DNA of 64,000 nt from Actinoplanes auranticolor. GTDB taxonomy: Bacteria > Actinomycetota > Actinomycetes > Mycobacteriales > Micromonosporaceae. Shown one piece after another: positions 7,629-16,882 of the stretch; position 1 is the stretch's first letter, and each line of letters starts with the position of its first letter. The notes under the pieces are model-generated. The model was not told the DNA's origin, did not search any database, and was given only the letters and a program-made list of their open reading frames with translations. The position numbers and the translations under genes were made by a program. The stretch lies in the NCBI RefSeq assembly GCF_018332655.1, contig NZ_BOQL01000042.1, forward strand, positions 186,001 through 250,000, in the 5' to 3' direction.

Positions 7629-8360
7629 ATGGAAATCGTTTATCCCCCCGTCGTCGGTCTCGCCAAGACGATGTTCCGCGTCCTCGACCTGCGGATAAAG
7701 GTCGAAGGGGCGGAACACATCCCCGCCACCGGCGGGGCGGTGCTGGCGAGCAACCACGCCAGTTACCTCGATTTCATCTTCTGCGGCCTGGGCGCCCTGC
7801 CGGCCAAGCGACTGGTCCGGTTCATGGCCAAGAAGTCGGTCTTCACCCACAAGGTCAGCGGGCCGCTGATGCGCGGCATGCACCACATCCCGGTGGACCG
7901 CCGGGCGGGCACCGCGGCCTTCAACGAGGCCGAGAAGGCGCTGAAGAACGGCGAGGTGGTCGGCGTCTTCCCGGAGGCCACGATCAGCGAGTCCTTCACG
8001 GTGAAGGCGCTGAAGTCGGGCGCGGCCCGGCTGGCCCAGGCGGCGGCGGTGCCGCTGATCCCGATGGCGGTCTGGGGACCGCACCGGCTCTGGACCAAGG
8101 GGCACCCGAAAGATCTGACCAAGCGGCACGTACCGGTGATCATCAAGATCGGCGAGCCGATCCAGGTGGCGGCCGGCGCCACTGCGGAGGCGACCACGGT
8201 CGTCCTGCGGCAGCGGCTGAGCGCCCTGCTGGACGCGGCCCAGCGCGAGTACCCGGAGAAGCCGTCCGGTCCGGACGACCGCTGGTGGCTGCCGGCACAC
8301 CTCGGTGGCACGGCGCCCCGGCCCGACAGCGTCGGTGACGCGACCCCGGCGGGGGCCTGA
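7629..8360 (+). CDS. plsC: 1-acyl-sn-glycerol-3-phosphate acyltransferase family protein
   Basis: A 243-residue protein started at ATG 7629. It carries the acyltransferase block I NHASYLD (HX4D, His43/Asp48), which activates the glycerol hydroxyl. The second block is FPEATIS at about 114-120, where the family usually has FPEGTRS; Glu is kept but Gly is replaced by Ala. It should transfer a fatty acyl chain to lysophosphatidic acid or a similar acceptor at the inner membrane face, feeding phospholipid synthesis. The last 25 residues are Pro/Ala-rich. The exact acceptor cannot be fixed, since actinomycetes carry several PlsC paralogs. Confidence 0.93.
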   Translation: MEIVYPPVVGLAKTMFRVLDLRIKVEGAEHIPATGGAVLASNHASYLDFIFCGLGALPAKRLVRFMAKKSVFTHKVSGPLMRGMHHIPVDRRAGTAAFNEAEKALKNGEVVGVFPEATISESFTVKALKSGAARLAQAAAVPLIPMAVWGPHRLWTKGHPKDLTKRHVPVIIKIGEPIQVAAGATAEATTVVLRQRLSALLDAAQREYPEKPSGPDDRWWLPAHLGGTAPRPDSVGDATPAGA

Positions 8361-8386
8361 GGGCCACCTCGCCGGGGCGGAAACGT

Positions 8387-8422
8387 CACCGGCGCCGATC
8401 CCCGAGGGGACCGGCGCCGGTG
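8387..8422. terminator. Bidirectional hairpin between plsC and cspA
   Basis: The arms CACCGGCGCCG and CGGCGCCGGTG form an 11-bp stem that encloses an inner CCCC/GGGG stem. It lies between the convergent stops at 8360 and 8441, so it can serve both genes. No U-run, as is usual in high-GC actinomycetes. Confidence 0.75.
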
Positions 8423-8440
8423 GTCAGCGCGGGGCTGAGA

Positions 8441-8644
8441 TCAGAGCGGGCGGATGTTCGCGGCCTGCGGGCCCTTCTGGCCCTGGGTCACCTCGAACTC
8501 AACCCGCTGGTTCTCGTCCAGGCTGCGGTAGCCGGAAGTCTGGATGGCGGAGAAGTGGGCGAAGACGTCGGCGCCGCCGTCGTCCGGGGTGATGAACCCG
8601 AAGCCCTTGTCCGCGTTAAACCACTTCACTACGCCGGTAACCAT
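8441..8644 (-). CDS. cspA: Cold-shock protein (CspA family)
   Basis: A 67-residue single CSD protein, the usual length. RNP1 (KGFGFIT, 13-19) and RNP2 (VFAHF, 27-31) bind single-stranded RNA and DNA. It starts MVTGVVKWFNADKGFGF, the classic Csp N-terminus. GAGGAG stands about 8 nt before ATG 8644. It acts as an RNA chaperone that melts secondary structure; in actinomycetes such proteins are often constitutively abundant. It is transcribed alone, with a terminator downstream and a 223-bp upstream region that contains a hairpin. Confidence 0.97.
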   Translation of the reverse strand: MVTGVVKWFNADKGFGFITPDDGGADVFAHFSAIQTSGYRSLDENQRVEFEVTQGQKGPQAANIRPL

Positions 8645-8772
8645 GCTCGTCTCCTCGACGGTCGATCGTTCCCGTCCATTATGGCCAGGAACGAGGTAGT
8701 AAGACCCGCACTTCGCGGGACTCGTGTCGCCGTACTGATCGCCCGTACCGGAGAAACCCGGGTTACGACAAA

Positions 8773-8804
8773 GAGCGCCTGGGGCAGAATCCCCACAGGC
8801 GCTC
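8773..8804. repeat. Hairpin in the divergent cspA upstream region
   Basis: GAGCGCCTG plus GGG pairs with CCC plus CAGGCGCTC around a short A-rich loop, with a two-base bulge. It sits between two divergent genes (cspA leftwards, 8868 rightwards), so it does not terminate either annotated gene. It could lie in a leader RNA, terminate an unseen small RNA, or be an operator. Confidence 0.6.
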
Positions 8805-8867
8805 CTAGGTACTTGGGAACCAAACTGACAACGCGATGGAGCCTAGCACGACGAAGGGAGCGGACCG

Positions 8868-9275
8868 GTGATCGGCGTGCAAGTGGCACAGGAGCTCAGG
8901 GAAGCCGGCCTGATCTGGAAGCCGGGGCCGGGTGACCGCTTCGCGATCCCCGATCGTGACCTGGACGAAGACGTGTTCGTGCTCAGCAATATGACCATCG
9001 AGGTGTACTCGCTGCCGGAGGGCCGGGTGATCGGTTTCAACGGCACCACGGAGTGGGCGATGGACGACGTGGAGCTGGACGAGGCACTCTGGCTGCCCCG
9101 CGAGGACCAGCTCCGGGAGCTCCTCGGCGGGACGCTGCGGGCCCTGCGGCGCACGGACCGGGGCTGGGAAGTGGACATCACCCTGCTGGGTGAGGACCGG
9201 ACGTTCACCGCGCCCACGCCGGAGGCGGCGTACGCGGCCGCCCTGCTGCACCTGCTGGCGGCCGCCACGACCTGA
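8868..9275 (+). CDS. Conserved hypothetical protein, 135 residues
   Basis: GTG 8868 is preceded by GGGAG about 8 nt upstream. The protein is acidic and soluble and has no signal peptide, membrane helix or cysteine. It reads as an alpha/beta protein: an N-terminal helix (VAQELREAG), then strands around VFVLSN, VIGFNGT and WEVDITLL, and a C-terminal Ala-rich helix. I do not recognise the domain. Its stop is only 8 bp from the convergent adnB stop, which leaves no room for separate terminators. Confidence 0.85.
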   Translation: MIGVQVAQELREAGLIWKPGPGDRFAIPDRDLDEDVFVLSNMTIEVYSLPEGRVIGFNGTTEWAMDDVELDEALWLPREDQLRELLGGTLRALRRTDRGWEVDITLLGEDRTFTAPTPEAAYAAALLHLLAAATT

Positions 9276-9283
9276 ACCCCCGC

Positions 9284-12200
9284 TCAGTTCTCCGGCTCGG
9301 GCACCTCTTCGATCAGGGCGGCGAGGCCCTGCGCGTCCAGCAGGTCGGCCGGCCGGACCGTCACCCCGTCGCGGACGTAGTGGAAGCCGGCCCGGACCCG
9401 CGACAGCGGCACGCCGGCCAGGGCCGCCCAGGCGATCCGGTACGCCGCGAGCTGCACCGCGGCGGCGGCAGCGTCCGCGGTGGTGGGCCGGCGACCGGTC
9501 TTCCAGTCGATGACGTCGTACCGGCCGCCCGGGTCGGCGAACACCGCGTCCATCCGTCCCCGGACCACCACACCGGCGACCGTGGTCGCGAACGGCACCT
9601 CGACCTCGATCGGGGTGCGCTCAGCCCACTCGCCGGCCAGGAACGCCTCCTGCAACGCGGTCAGCTCCTCGTCGGCGGCCGCGTCGTCGTCCGCCGCGCC
9701 GGGCAGCTCGTCCACGTCCAGCAGGCGGGCCGAGCCGAACCGCTGCTCCAGCCAGGCGTGGAACGCCGTGCCCCGCCGCGCGTAGGGAGTGGGCCGCTGC
9801 GGCAGCGGCCGCCGCAGCGACCGGGCCAGGGCCTGCGGATCGCGGCGCAGCACGACCAGCTGGGAGACCGAGATGTGCGGCGGCAGGGCCACTTCGAGGG
9901 GGCCGTCGTGGCGGGCCCGTTCGTCCCGTTCCGCGAGCAGGATCCGGGCCTCGCGCCGCCAGCGGGCGATGTCCGGATCGTCCGCGAACTGATCGCTGCC
10001 CTCCCCGCCCGTCGGCGCGGCCGGCGCGCCTGGCCGAGGGCTCGCCGACGGCTCGGCCACCGGCCGGCCGCCGCTGTCGGCCACCGGCGGGACGCCGCTG
10101 TCGGCCACCGGCGGGACGCCGCTGTCGCTCTCCGGCGGGACGCCGCTGGGGGCGGGGAGGCCGATCAGGTCGGCGGCCAGCCCGGCTCGCGCGGCGATCT
10201 CGGGGTCGGTCCCGGCCAGCTCCACGAACGCCTCGGCCGCCGCCGGGTCCGGGCTCACCATCATCCGGCGGATCAGATCCGCGGCAGCTGCCATCGCCGG
10301 CCGGCGGGCCCCCAGCGGATCCGACGGCCACTCCGCCGTGGCCACCAGCTCGGCGCTCGGATTGCTCGCGTCGGCCGCCGGCTCCGGCGTCCACTCCTCG
10401 ACCACGCCGGCACCGTCGAGGCAGGTCGCCCGGATCTCCTGCAGGAACACCGATGGACCGCGCGGCTTCTTCACCCCGTCGCCCCACCAGTAGCCGGAGC
10501 ACAGCAACAGCCGCCGGGGCCGGGTCACCGCCACGTACGCCAGCCGGCGCTCCTCCCGCTCGTCGTGCTCACGCCACGCCTTACTGAAGGCGGTCAGCGC
10601 CGCGGCCACGTCCTTCTGATCGGCCGCCCCGGACAGGTCCAGCACCGGCAGGCCGTCGGAGTCGCCCCGCAGCGGGAACGGCAGCACCCCGATGCCCATC
10701 AGGTAGTGGTCGGAACCCCGGGTCATCCCCGGCCACACGCCCTTGGCCAGGCCCGCGACCGACACGACGTCCCACTCCAGGCCCTTCGCCGCATGCGCGG
10801 TCAGGATCTGCACCGCGCCCTCGACCACGTCGACCTGACCCGGGGTGAGGCCGCGCTCCTCCTCCTCGGCCGCCGCCAGGAAGGCCAGGAAACCCGCGAG
10901 CGTGCCGCCGTCGGTGTCCCCCGCATACCGGGCCGCCACGTCACCCAGGGCGTCGAGGTGGCCGCGGGCCAGGCCGGCGTCGCCCGCGCCCCAGCCGCGG
11001 ACGGCCACCTCGACGTCGAGACCGATCGTGCGTTCGATGTCGGCGACCAGGTCGGGCAGCGGCTGGTCCAGGCGGTGCCGCAGCTCGGCCAGCTCCCTGC
11101 TGTACGCCCGCAGCCGCGCGTACCCCTCCTGCGAGTACTGCTGGGGTGCGCCCAGGTCAGCCATCGCCTCGACCAGGGTGGCGTCGTCCAGCCGGTCCGC
11201 GACGATGTCCTCGGGCTCGTCGCCGGTCGTCGCGGACACCCGGGTAGCGGCGATCGCCCGGGCGCGGCGATGCAGCGCGACGAGGTCACGCGGGCCGATC
11301 CGCCAGCGGGCCCCGGTCAGCAGGCGCAGCAGCGCGGCGCCGTCGGTCGGGTCGGCCAGCACCCGCAGCGTGCAGACGACGTCGCGTACCTCCGGGGTGT
11401 CCAGCAGGCCGCCCAGGCCGACCACCTCGACCGGCAGCCCGCGGGCGCGCAGCGCCTCCTCGATCGCGGCGATCTGGCTGCGTACGCGGACCAGCACCGC
11501 GCTGGTCGGACGTTTCTCCAGCGGGATGTCACCGGGCAGGGCGTCGGGCAACCGGGCCGCGGCCCGCCAGGCGGCCAGCATCGAGTCGGCGATCCAGGCG
11601 GCCTCGTCCGCGTACGTGGGCAGCAGCGCGCACGCGACCGTGCGCCCGCCCACCCGGTCGGCCACCCGCTGCGCCGGGATCAGCTCGGCCACCCGGGCTC
11701 CGGCAGCCCGCAGCGGCCGGGACAACGCGTTCGCGACCTGCAGGATCTCGGGGCGGTTGCGCCAGCTCCGGGTCAGGTTGAGCACCCACGCCTCACGGCC
11801 GCCCGGACCGGTGAACTCGGTCGGGAACCTGTCCAGGGTGCCCGCGGACGCGCCCCGCCAGCCGTAGATCGACTGGCACGGGTCGCCGACCGCGGTGACC
11901 GGGTGGCCGCCGCCGAAGAGCGCGTTGAGCAGCACCACCTGGGCGTGGCTGGTGTCCTGGTACTCGTCCAGCAGCACGATCTTGAACCGGCCGCGCTCGA
12001 TCGCGCCGACCTCGGGATGGTCCCGGGCGACCCGCGCCGCGCGGGCCATCTGGTCGCCGAAGTCCATCGCCTCGATGTCGAGTTTGCGCTGGTCGTAGAG
12101 GCGTACCAGGGGCAGCAGGGTGAGCCGGTGGCGCTGGCGCAGCAGCATGTCGTTGACGTCCTTGTAGACCCGGCCGGGCCGCGACTGCACGTCGGCGAAG

Positions 12201-12829
12201 AACCGGCCGGTCCACGCGGCCAGGTCGTCCGGGGTGACCAGGTGCTCAGCCAGCTCGCCGGAGAGCGCCAGCACGTCGTCGGTGACCGTGCCGGGTGCGC
12301 GGTTCAGCCCGGTCATCTCGCCGGTGTACGAGCGCACCAGCGAGTCCACGATCTGCCAGCGGGCCGCCTCGGTGAGCAGCCGGGCGGACGGCTCGTACCC
12401 GGCGCGCAGGCCGTGCTCGGTGACCACCCGGGCCGCGTACGAGTGGTAGGTCGAGACGGTCGGCTCCCCGGCCAGGGCGTCCTGCTGGCCCAGCCGGCGG
12501 ACCAGCTGGCCGAGCCGGGTCCGGACCCGGTGCGCCAGCTCACCGGCGGCCTTGCGGGTGAAGGTGAGGCCGAGGATCTCGTCCGGGTGGGCGTACCCGT
12601 TGGCGACCAGCCAGACCACCCGCGAGGCCATCGTCTCGGTCTTGCCGGACCCGGCCCCGGCGACCACCAGGACCGGTTCGACCGGCGCCGCGATGATCGC
12701 GGCCTGCTCGGGGGTCGGCGCGTGCAGCCGCAGCAGCCGCGCCAGCTCGACCGGGGTGTACCGGGGACCGGAATCGGCCCGGCGGCGCGGCCGGGCGGGA
12801 GTGTCGGTGAAGAGGCTGGGCTGGGTCAC
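9284..12829 (-). CDS. adnB: AdnB-like ATP-dependent helicase-nuclease subunit
   Basis: About 1181 residues. GTG 12829 is chosen because it overlaps the upstream stop as GTGA. It has a UvrD/Rep-type superfamily 1 helicase: Walker A AGAGSGKTET (57-66), DEYQD, and later TAHAAKGLEW (motif V region). A C-terminal RecB-type PD-(D/E)XK nuclease carries YDVIDWKTGRR. It lacks the four cysteines found in its partner. In mycobacteria the AdnA-AdnB dimer resects DNA double-strand breaks for homologous recombination, with AdnB as the lead 3'-5' motor. An acidic Pro/Ser linker at about 895-935 contains an 8-residue tandem repeat. Confidence 0.93.
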   Translation of the reverse strand: MTQPSLFTDTPARPRRRADSGPRYTPVELARLLRLHAPTPEQAAIIAAPVEPVLVVAGAGSGKTETMASRVVWLVANGYAHPDEILGLTFTRKAAGELAHRVRTRLGQLVRRLGQQDALAGEPTVSTYHSYAARVVTEHGLRAGYEPSARLLTEAARWQIVDSLVRSYTGEMTGLNRAPGTVTDDVLALSGELAEHLVTPDDLAAWTGRFFADVQSRPGRVYKDVNDMLLRQRHRLTLLPLVRLYDQRKLDIEAMDFGDQMARAARVARDHPEVGAIERGRFKIVLLDEYQDTSHAQVVLLNALFGGGHPVTAVGDPCQSIYGWRGASAGTLDRFPTEFTGPGGREAWVLNLTRSWRNRPEILQVANALSRPLRAAGARVAELIPAQRVADRVGGRTVACALLPTYADEAAWIADSMLAAWRAAARLPDALPGDIPLEKRPTSAVLVRVRSQIAAIEEALRARGLPVEVVGLGGLLDTPEVRDVVCTLRVLADPTDGAALLRLLTGARWRIGPRDLVALHRRARAIAATRVSATTGDEPEDIVADRLDDATLVEAMADLGAPQQYSQEGYARLRAYSRELAELRHRLDQPLPDLVADIERTIGLDVEVAVRGWGAGDAGLARGHLDALGDVAARYAGDTDGGTLAGFLAFLAAAEEEERGLTPGQVDVVEGAVQILTAHAAKGLEWDVVSVAGLAKGVWPGMTRGSDHYLMGIGVLPFPLRGDSDGLPVLDLSGAADQKDVAAALTAFSKAWREHDEREERRLAYVAVTRPRRLLLCSGYWWGDGVKKPRGPSVFLQEIRATCLDGAGVVEEWTPEPAADASNPSAELVATAEWPSDPLGARRPAMAAAADLIRRMMVSPDPAAAEAFVELAGTDPEIAARAGLAADLIGLPAPSGVPPESDSGVPPVADSGVPPVADSGGRPVAEPSASPRPGAPAAPTGGEGSDQFADDPDIARWRREARILLAERDERARHDGPLEVALPPHISVSQLVVLRRDPQALARSLRRPLPQRPTPYARRGTAFHAWLEQRFGSARLLDVDELPGAADDDAAADEELTALQEAFLAGEWAERTPIEVEVPFATTVAGVVVRGRMDAVFADPGGRYDVIDWKTGRRPTTADAAAAAVQLAAYRIAWAALAGVPLSRVRAGFHYVRDGVTVRPADLLDAQGLAALIEEVPEPEN
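10056..10148. repeat. 24-bp tandem repeat inside adnB
   Basis: Units start at 10056, 10080 and 10104, followed by a diverged 21-bp fourth unit at 10128. Units 2 and 3 are identical. On the coding strand each unit encodes an 8-residue step containing SGVPP. It lies in the linker between the helicase and nuclease parts, where length variation is tolerable. Confidence 0.8.
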
Positions 12830-15800
12830 GGTTCGACGACCTGCCGGCCCTGACCGGAGATGGGACAACTGGTCTTGACCGGGCAGACCCGGCACTTGTT
12901 GTTGGCCACGGCGGAGAAAGTGGACGCGGCCATGGTGTCGGCGGTGCGCCGGACCATCGCGTACGCCCAGTTCGGATCGGTGGCCTCGGCCAGCGGCAGC
13001 TGCATCTGCTCGCGGGCCTCCTTGGTCGGGCCGAGCTGCACCAGGGCAGCGCCCCCGCTCTCGTCACCGAACTCGTCGAACGCGCCGGCATCGACCGCGG
13101 CCTGATAGCCCGCGAGCTGCGCGTGCTCCTCGACATCGCCGGTCGACACCGTGGTGCTCTTACCGGTCTTGAGGTCGATGACGACCAGCCGGCCCTGCTC
13201 GTCGACCTCCAGCCGGTCGACCCGCCCGGTGAGCTGGATCGGCCGCCGGGGATCGTCGAGCCGCACGGTGAACTCGTGCTCGATGGCGAGCAGCCGGCGC
13301 GGGTTGCGGGCCAGCCAGCGCAACAGCTTGTCGACCATGCCCTGGGCGCGTTCCTGCTCGGGCCCGGCGAGCCAGCGGGCGGCCAGCTCGATCGCGTCGA
13401 AACGGGCGGAGACGTACTCGACCAGCCGCTCCCGGTCGGCGTTGGCATCCTCGGCGAGCATCGCGGCGGCGTGCACCAGGTTGCCGACACCCTGGGCGGG
13501 ACCGGCCGGGGCGGCGCCGCCGTGGCGTTCGAGCAGCCAGCGCAGGCTGCAGCGCAGGGCACTCTCCATCGAGGAGGGGGTGACCTTGACGGGCTCGCCC
13601 TCGTCGACCAGCGGCCGGTCGTCGGAGAGCGAGCGCAGACCCCACCACTCGTCGGGATGCGCGCCGGGAACGCCGGCAGCGGCGAGACGGGCCAGCTCGG
13701 CCGCGGCGGCATGCCGCCGGGCGGGCGAGGCGTCCGGGGCGACGACAGCGGTACGCAGCTCGGCGACCAGTGCGGAGAGGGTGAGGGCCCGGGGCGGACG
13801 GCCGACCGGGACGTCGAAATCGTGGTCGTCGCTGACCTGCGGCACCGGCGCTGCGCTCGCGGCTTCCTCGCCGTGCGGCCAGGGGGCTTGATCGTCGGGC
13901 TCGCTCGGGGAGTCCTCCCAGTTAGCCGGCTCTGGGGCCGGCGCGACCGGATCGGCGCCCGCGTCGGCCGGGCCTGGACCGTCGTCATCGTGTGGGCCTG
14001 GGTCGTCGTCGGGGCCTGGGTCGTCGGGGCCTGGGTCGTCGGGGTCGGTGGGGCCGGGGTCCGGGGGCTGGTCGGGGTCCGGGCCGCTGCGGCGGTCCGG
14101 CCGGGCCAGCTCGGCCAGGAAGCGGCTGGGCTGCTCCTCGCCGTCCGAGCCGCCGACGCTGGCCGAGGCCACCGCCGTCACGATCAGCTGCCGGCGGGCC
14201 CGGGTGGCGGCCACGTAGAACAGCCGCCGTTCCTCGTCCAGCAGCGCCGAGGTCTGGCCGACGACGGCTGCCGCCCCCGCGGCGGCGCGGCCGGCCAGGA
14301 AGTCGACCAGGCGTTCGGAGCCGAGCAGACTGCCGCGCAGCCGCAGGTCGGGCCAGATGCCCTCCTGGACGCCGGCCAGCACGACCACGTCCCACTCCAG
14401 TCCCTTGGCCGCATGCGCGGTGAGCAGCCGGACCGCCTCGCCGCGGTCGGCGCTCGGGGCGATCGAGTCGGCGGGCAGGTCCTGGCCGAGGACGTGGTCC
14501 AGGAAGACCTCGGTGCGCGCGCCGGGCAGCCGGTCGACGAACCGGGCCGCCGCGTCGAAGAGGACCACGATCGCGTCCAGGTCCCGGTCGGCTGCCTCCG
14601 CGCGCCACTGCCGGGCCCGGCCGCCCTCGGCCCCGGGTTCGGTGGGGGCGCCGCGGGTGCTGAGGGCGTACCAGCGTTCGGCCAGGCCGCTCGCCCGCCA
14701 GACCGACCAGAGCACCTGCTCGGCCGTGGCACCCGGCGCGGCGGCGGCCTCCCGGGCGACGGCGATCAACCGGGCCACGGTCTGCGCAGGCACGGCCCAG
14801 CGGCGTTCCACGACGTCCAGCCCGGCCTGGTCCCGCAGCGCGTCGACCAGCAGCTCACCGGACGGCCGGCGGTCACCGGCGGCCAGGGCCAGCGCCCGCA
14901 GCCCCTGCCGCAACCGGCGCTCGGCGAGCGGGTCGGCGCCACCCAGCGGCGAGTGCAGCAGGGCGACGGCTGCTTCCTCGTCGAGGACGTCCGGCTCGAG
15001 CGCACAGCGCAGGAGCAGGAGGAACGGCGCCACGGCGGGCTGCAGATGCAGCGGAAGATCCTCGGAATGGGTGACGGTCGGCACGCCGGAGGCGGCGAGG
15101 GCCCGCTGGATGGACGGCAGCTGCAAGGTCGTCGAACGCAGCACGACCGCCATCCGGGACCAGGGCACACCGTGCAGGAGATGCGCCTCCCGCAGCGCAT
15201 GAGCGACGTAGGCGGTTTCGCTGGTCGGCGACCGGAAGGTCCGCACGACAGCGCCCTCGATGAGCCGCCCGGCGGCCTGATCATCACCGGCGGCACCGGT
15301 CGGGTGCTCACCCGCGGCCGGGGAGCCGTCGAACGCGACTTCCACCGCTTCGCGGCCGGGCGACGTGCCGTCAGCCGCGCGGGTGCCGCCCGCCGCAGCA
15401 TCGACGGGCCCGGCTCCAGCCACCCCACCGCCGGCCGATCCGGCGATCGTCGGCTCGATGCCCGTCGGCCCGATCTCAGCCGACCCCGGACCAGTCGCCC
15501 CCATCGCAGCCGGCCCCGGGCCGGTCGGCCCGGTCTCAGCCGACCCCGGGCCGTTCGCTCCCAGCGCAGCCGAACGCGAGTCGGTCGGCCCCACCGCAGC
15601 CGGCCCCGGGCCGGTCGGCCCGCTAGCGGGCCCTGGACCGGCCGGTTCGGCCCCGGCCACGTTCGGGTCGGCCGGGCGGGTGGGGTCACGCTGGTCGGGA
15701 ACGAGCGCCGACGCTCCCGCTTCGGCCGGGGAGGTGGGGCCGTCCGGCACCGCGGGCGGGGCCGGTGGGTGCAGGAAGCGGTGACGGGACGCGCCACGCA

Positions 15801-16845
15801 TGCGGCGGGACACGCGGGCAGTGGCCGCCAGCACCGCCGGCTCCGCCCGGTAGCTCGTGTGCAGCGTGATGACCTCGGCCAGCGCTCCCGAGGCCGTGCG
15901 GAAGCGTTGCGGGAAGGAGCTCACCGCCTGCGGGTCGGCGCCGCGGAAGCCGTACACCGACGAGTCGGGGTCGCCGAATGTCACCAGGGGGGTGCCGCCG
16001 CCGGCGACCAGGGACAGCAGCTCGATCTGGGCCGGGTCGGTGTCGGCCAGCTCGTCGACGTACACGTACGCCAGGCGGCGGCGTTCCGCGGCCAGCAGGT
16101 GCGGGTCGTCGGTCAGCAGGCCGGATGCCGCCCGGACCAGTTCCGCCGGGTCGTACGCCGTCGATCCGCGGGTGGTCGCGTCGCGCAGGGCCAGCACCGC
16201 GACGTACTCCCGGATGAAGCGGGCCGCCGCGGGCCAGTCGTCGCGGCCCAGGCGTTCACCCAGCCGGGCCAGCTCGATCGGGCCGACGCCGCGCTCGGCC
16301 GCGCGCTGCATCAGGTCGCGCAGCTGCTGGGCGAAGGCGCGGGTGGGCAGGGCCGGGCGCAGCGCGTCGGGCCACCGGACCGTGTCCTCGGAGTCGGCGT
16401 CGCCCACCACGGCGAGCAGCTCGCGGATGATGAGGTCCTGCTCGGGGCCGGTGAGCAGGCGGGGCGAGGGCTCCCCGCGTTCGGCCGCGGCCCGGCGGAG
16501 CAGACCGAAGGCGTACGCGTGGAACGTGCGTACCAGTGGCTCGTGGAAGGTCGGGCCCGCGATGCGGGCCTCGATCCGGTCCCGCAGCGCGCCCGCGCCG
16601 CGGCGGCCGAAGGTCAGCACCAGGATGCGCTCCGGGTCCACGCCCTCGGCGATGCGGGCCGCGACCGCCTCGACCAGCACCGTCGTCTTGCCGGTCCCGG
16701 GCCCGCCGACGACCAGCAGCGGCCCGTCGGTGTGGCCGACGACATACCGCTGCAGCGGGTCGTCGCGCAGCGTGTCCGCCGGGGTGGCGGCACGGCGGAC
16801 GAGCCGGTACGCCGGCCGGCGCACCGCCGCGGGGGTCGAGGTCAC
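12826..16845 (-). CDS. adnA: AdnA-like helicase-nuclease subunit with Fe-S nuclease domain
   Basis: A 1339-residue partner of the downstream subunit. Walker A GGPGTGKTT is at 47-55; the Walker B region reads VDELAD instead of DEYQD. A motif V-like TAHAAKGLEWD follows. The C-terminal PD-(D/E)XK nuclease has VVIDLKTG plus four cysteines, one in ALRCSLRW and three in CRVCPVKTSC, as in AddB-type 4Fe-4S nucleases. It is longer than mycobacterial AdnA (about 1050-1100 residues, from memory). Two low-complexity insertions explain this: Pro/Gly/Ala-rich at about 355-512 and Asp/Pro-rich at about 915-980. It is the first gene of the adnAB operon. Which subunit is A and which is B follows the mycobacterial order. 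Confidence 0.9.
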   Translation of the reverse strand: MTSTPAAVRRPAYRLVRRAATPADTLRDDPLQRYVVGHTDGPLLVVGGPGTGKTTVLVEAVAARIAEGVDPERILVLTFGRRGAGALRDRIEARIAGPTFHEPLVRTFHAYAFGLLRRAAAERGEPSPRLLTGPEQDLIIRELLAVVGDADSEDTVRWPDALRPALPTRAFAQQLRDLMQRAAERGVGPIELARLGERLGRDDWPAAARFIREYVAVLALRDATTRGSTAYDPAELVRAASGLLTDDPHLLAAERRRLAYVYVDELADTDPAQIELLSLVAGGGTPLVTFGDPDSSVYGFRGADPQAVSSFPQRFRTASGALAEVITLHTSYRAEPAVLAATARVSRRMRGASRHRFLHPPAPPAVPDGPTSPAEAGASALVPDQRDPTRPADPNVAGAEPAGPGPASGPTGPGPAAVGPTDSRSAALGANGPGSAETGPTGPGPAAMGATGPGSAEIGPTGIEPTIAGSAGGGVAGAGPVDAAAGGTRAADGTSPGREAVEVAFDGSPAAGEHPTGAAGDDQAAGRLIEGAVVRTFRSPTSETAYVAHALREAHLLHGVPWSRMAVVLRSTTLQLPSIQRALAASGVPTVTHSEDLPLHLQPAVAPFLLLLRCALEPDVLDEEAAVALLHSPLGGADPLAERRLRQGLRALALAAGDRRPSGELLVDALRDQAGLDVVERRWAVPAQTVARLIAVAREAAAAPGATAEQVLWSVWRASGLAERWYALSTRGAPTEPGAEGGRARQWRAEAADRDLDAIVVLFDAAARFVDRLPGARTEVFLDHVLGQDLPADSIAPSADRGEAVRLLTAHAAKGLEWDVVVLAGVQEGIWPDLRLRGSLLGSERLVDFLAGRAAAGAAAVVGQTSALLDEERRLFYVAATRARRQLIVTAVASASVGGSDGEEQPSRFLAELARPDRRSGPDPDQPPDPGPTDPDDPGPDDPGPDDDPGPHDDDGPGPADAGADPVAPAPEPANWEDSPSEPDDQAPWPHGEEAASAAPVPQVSDDHDFDVPVGRPPRALTLSALVAELRTAVVAPDASPARRHAAAAELARLAAAGVPGAHPDEWWGLRSLSDDRPLVDEGEPVKVTPSSMESALRCSLRWLLERHGGAAPAGPAQGVGNLVHAAAMLAEDANADRERLVEYVSARFDAIELAARWLAGPEQERAQGMVDKLLRWLARNPRRLLAIEHEFTVRLDDPRRPIQLTGRVDRLEVDEQGRLVVIDLKTGKSTTVSTGDVEEHAQLAGYQAAVDAGAFDEFGDESGGAALVQLGPTKEAREQMQLPLAEATDPNWAYAMVRRTADTMAASTFSAVANNKCRVCPVKTSCPISGQGRQVVEP

Positions 16846-16882
16846 GGCACCAATGAGACCACGGGGGTACGACGAGATCCGC

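Noticed and set aside
10056..10148. CRISPR-like array
   Set aside because: The 24-bp units are directly adjacent, without spacers, and encode in-frame protein repeats.
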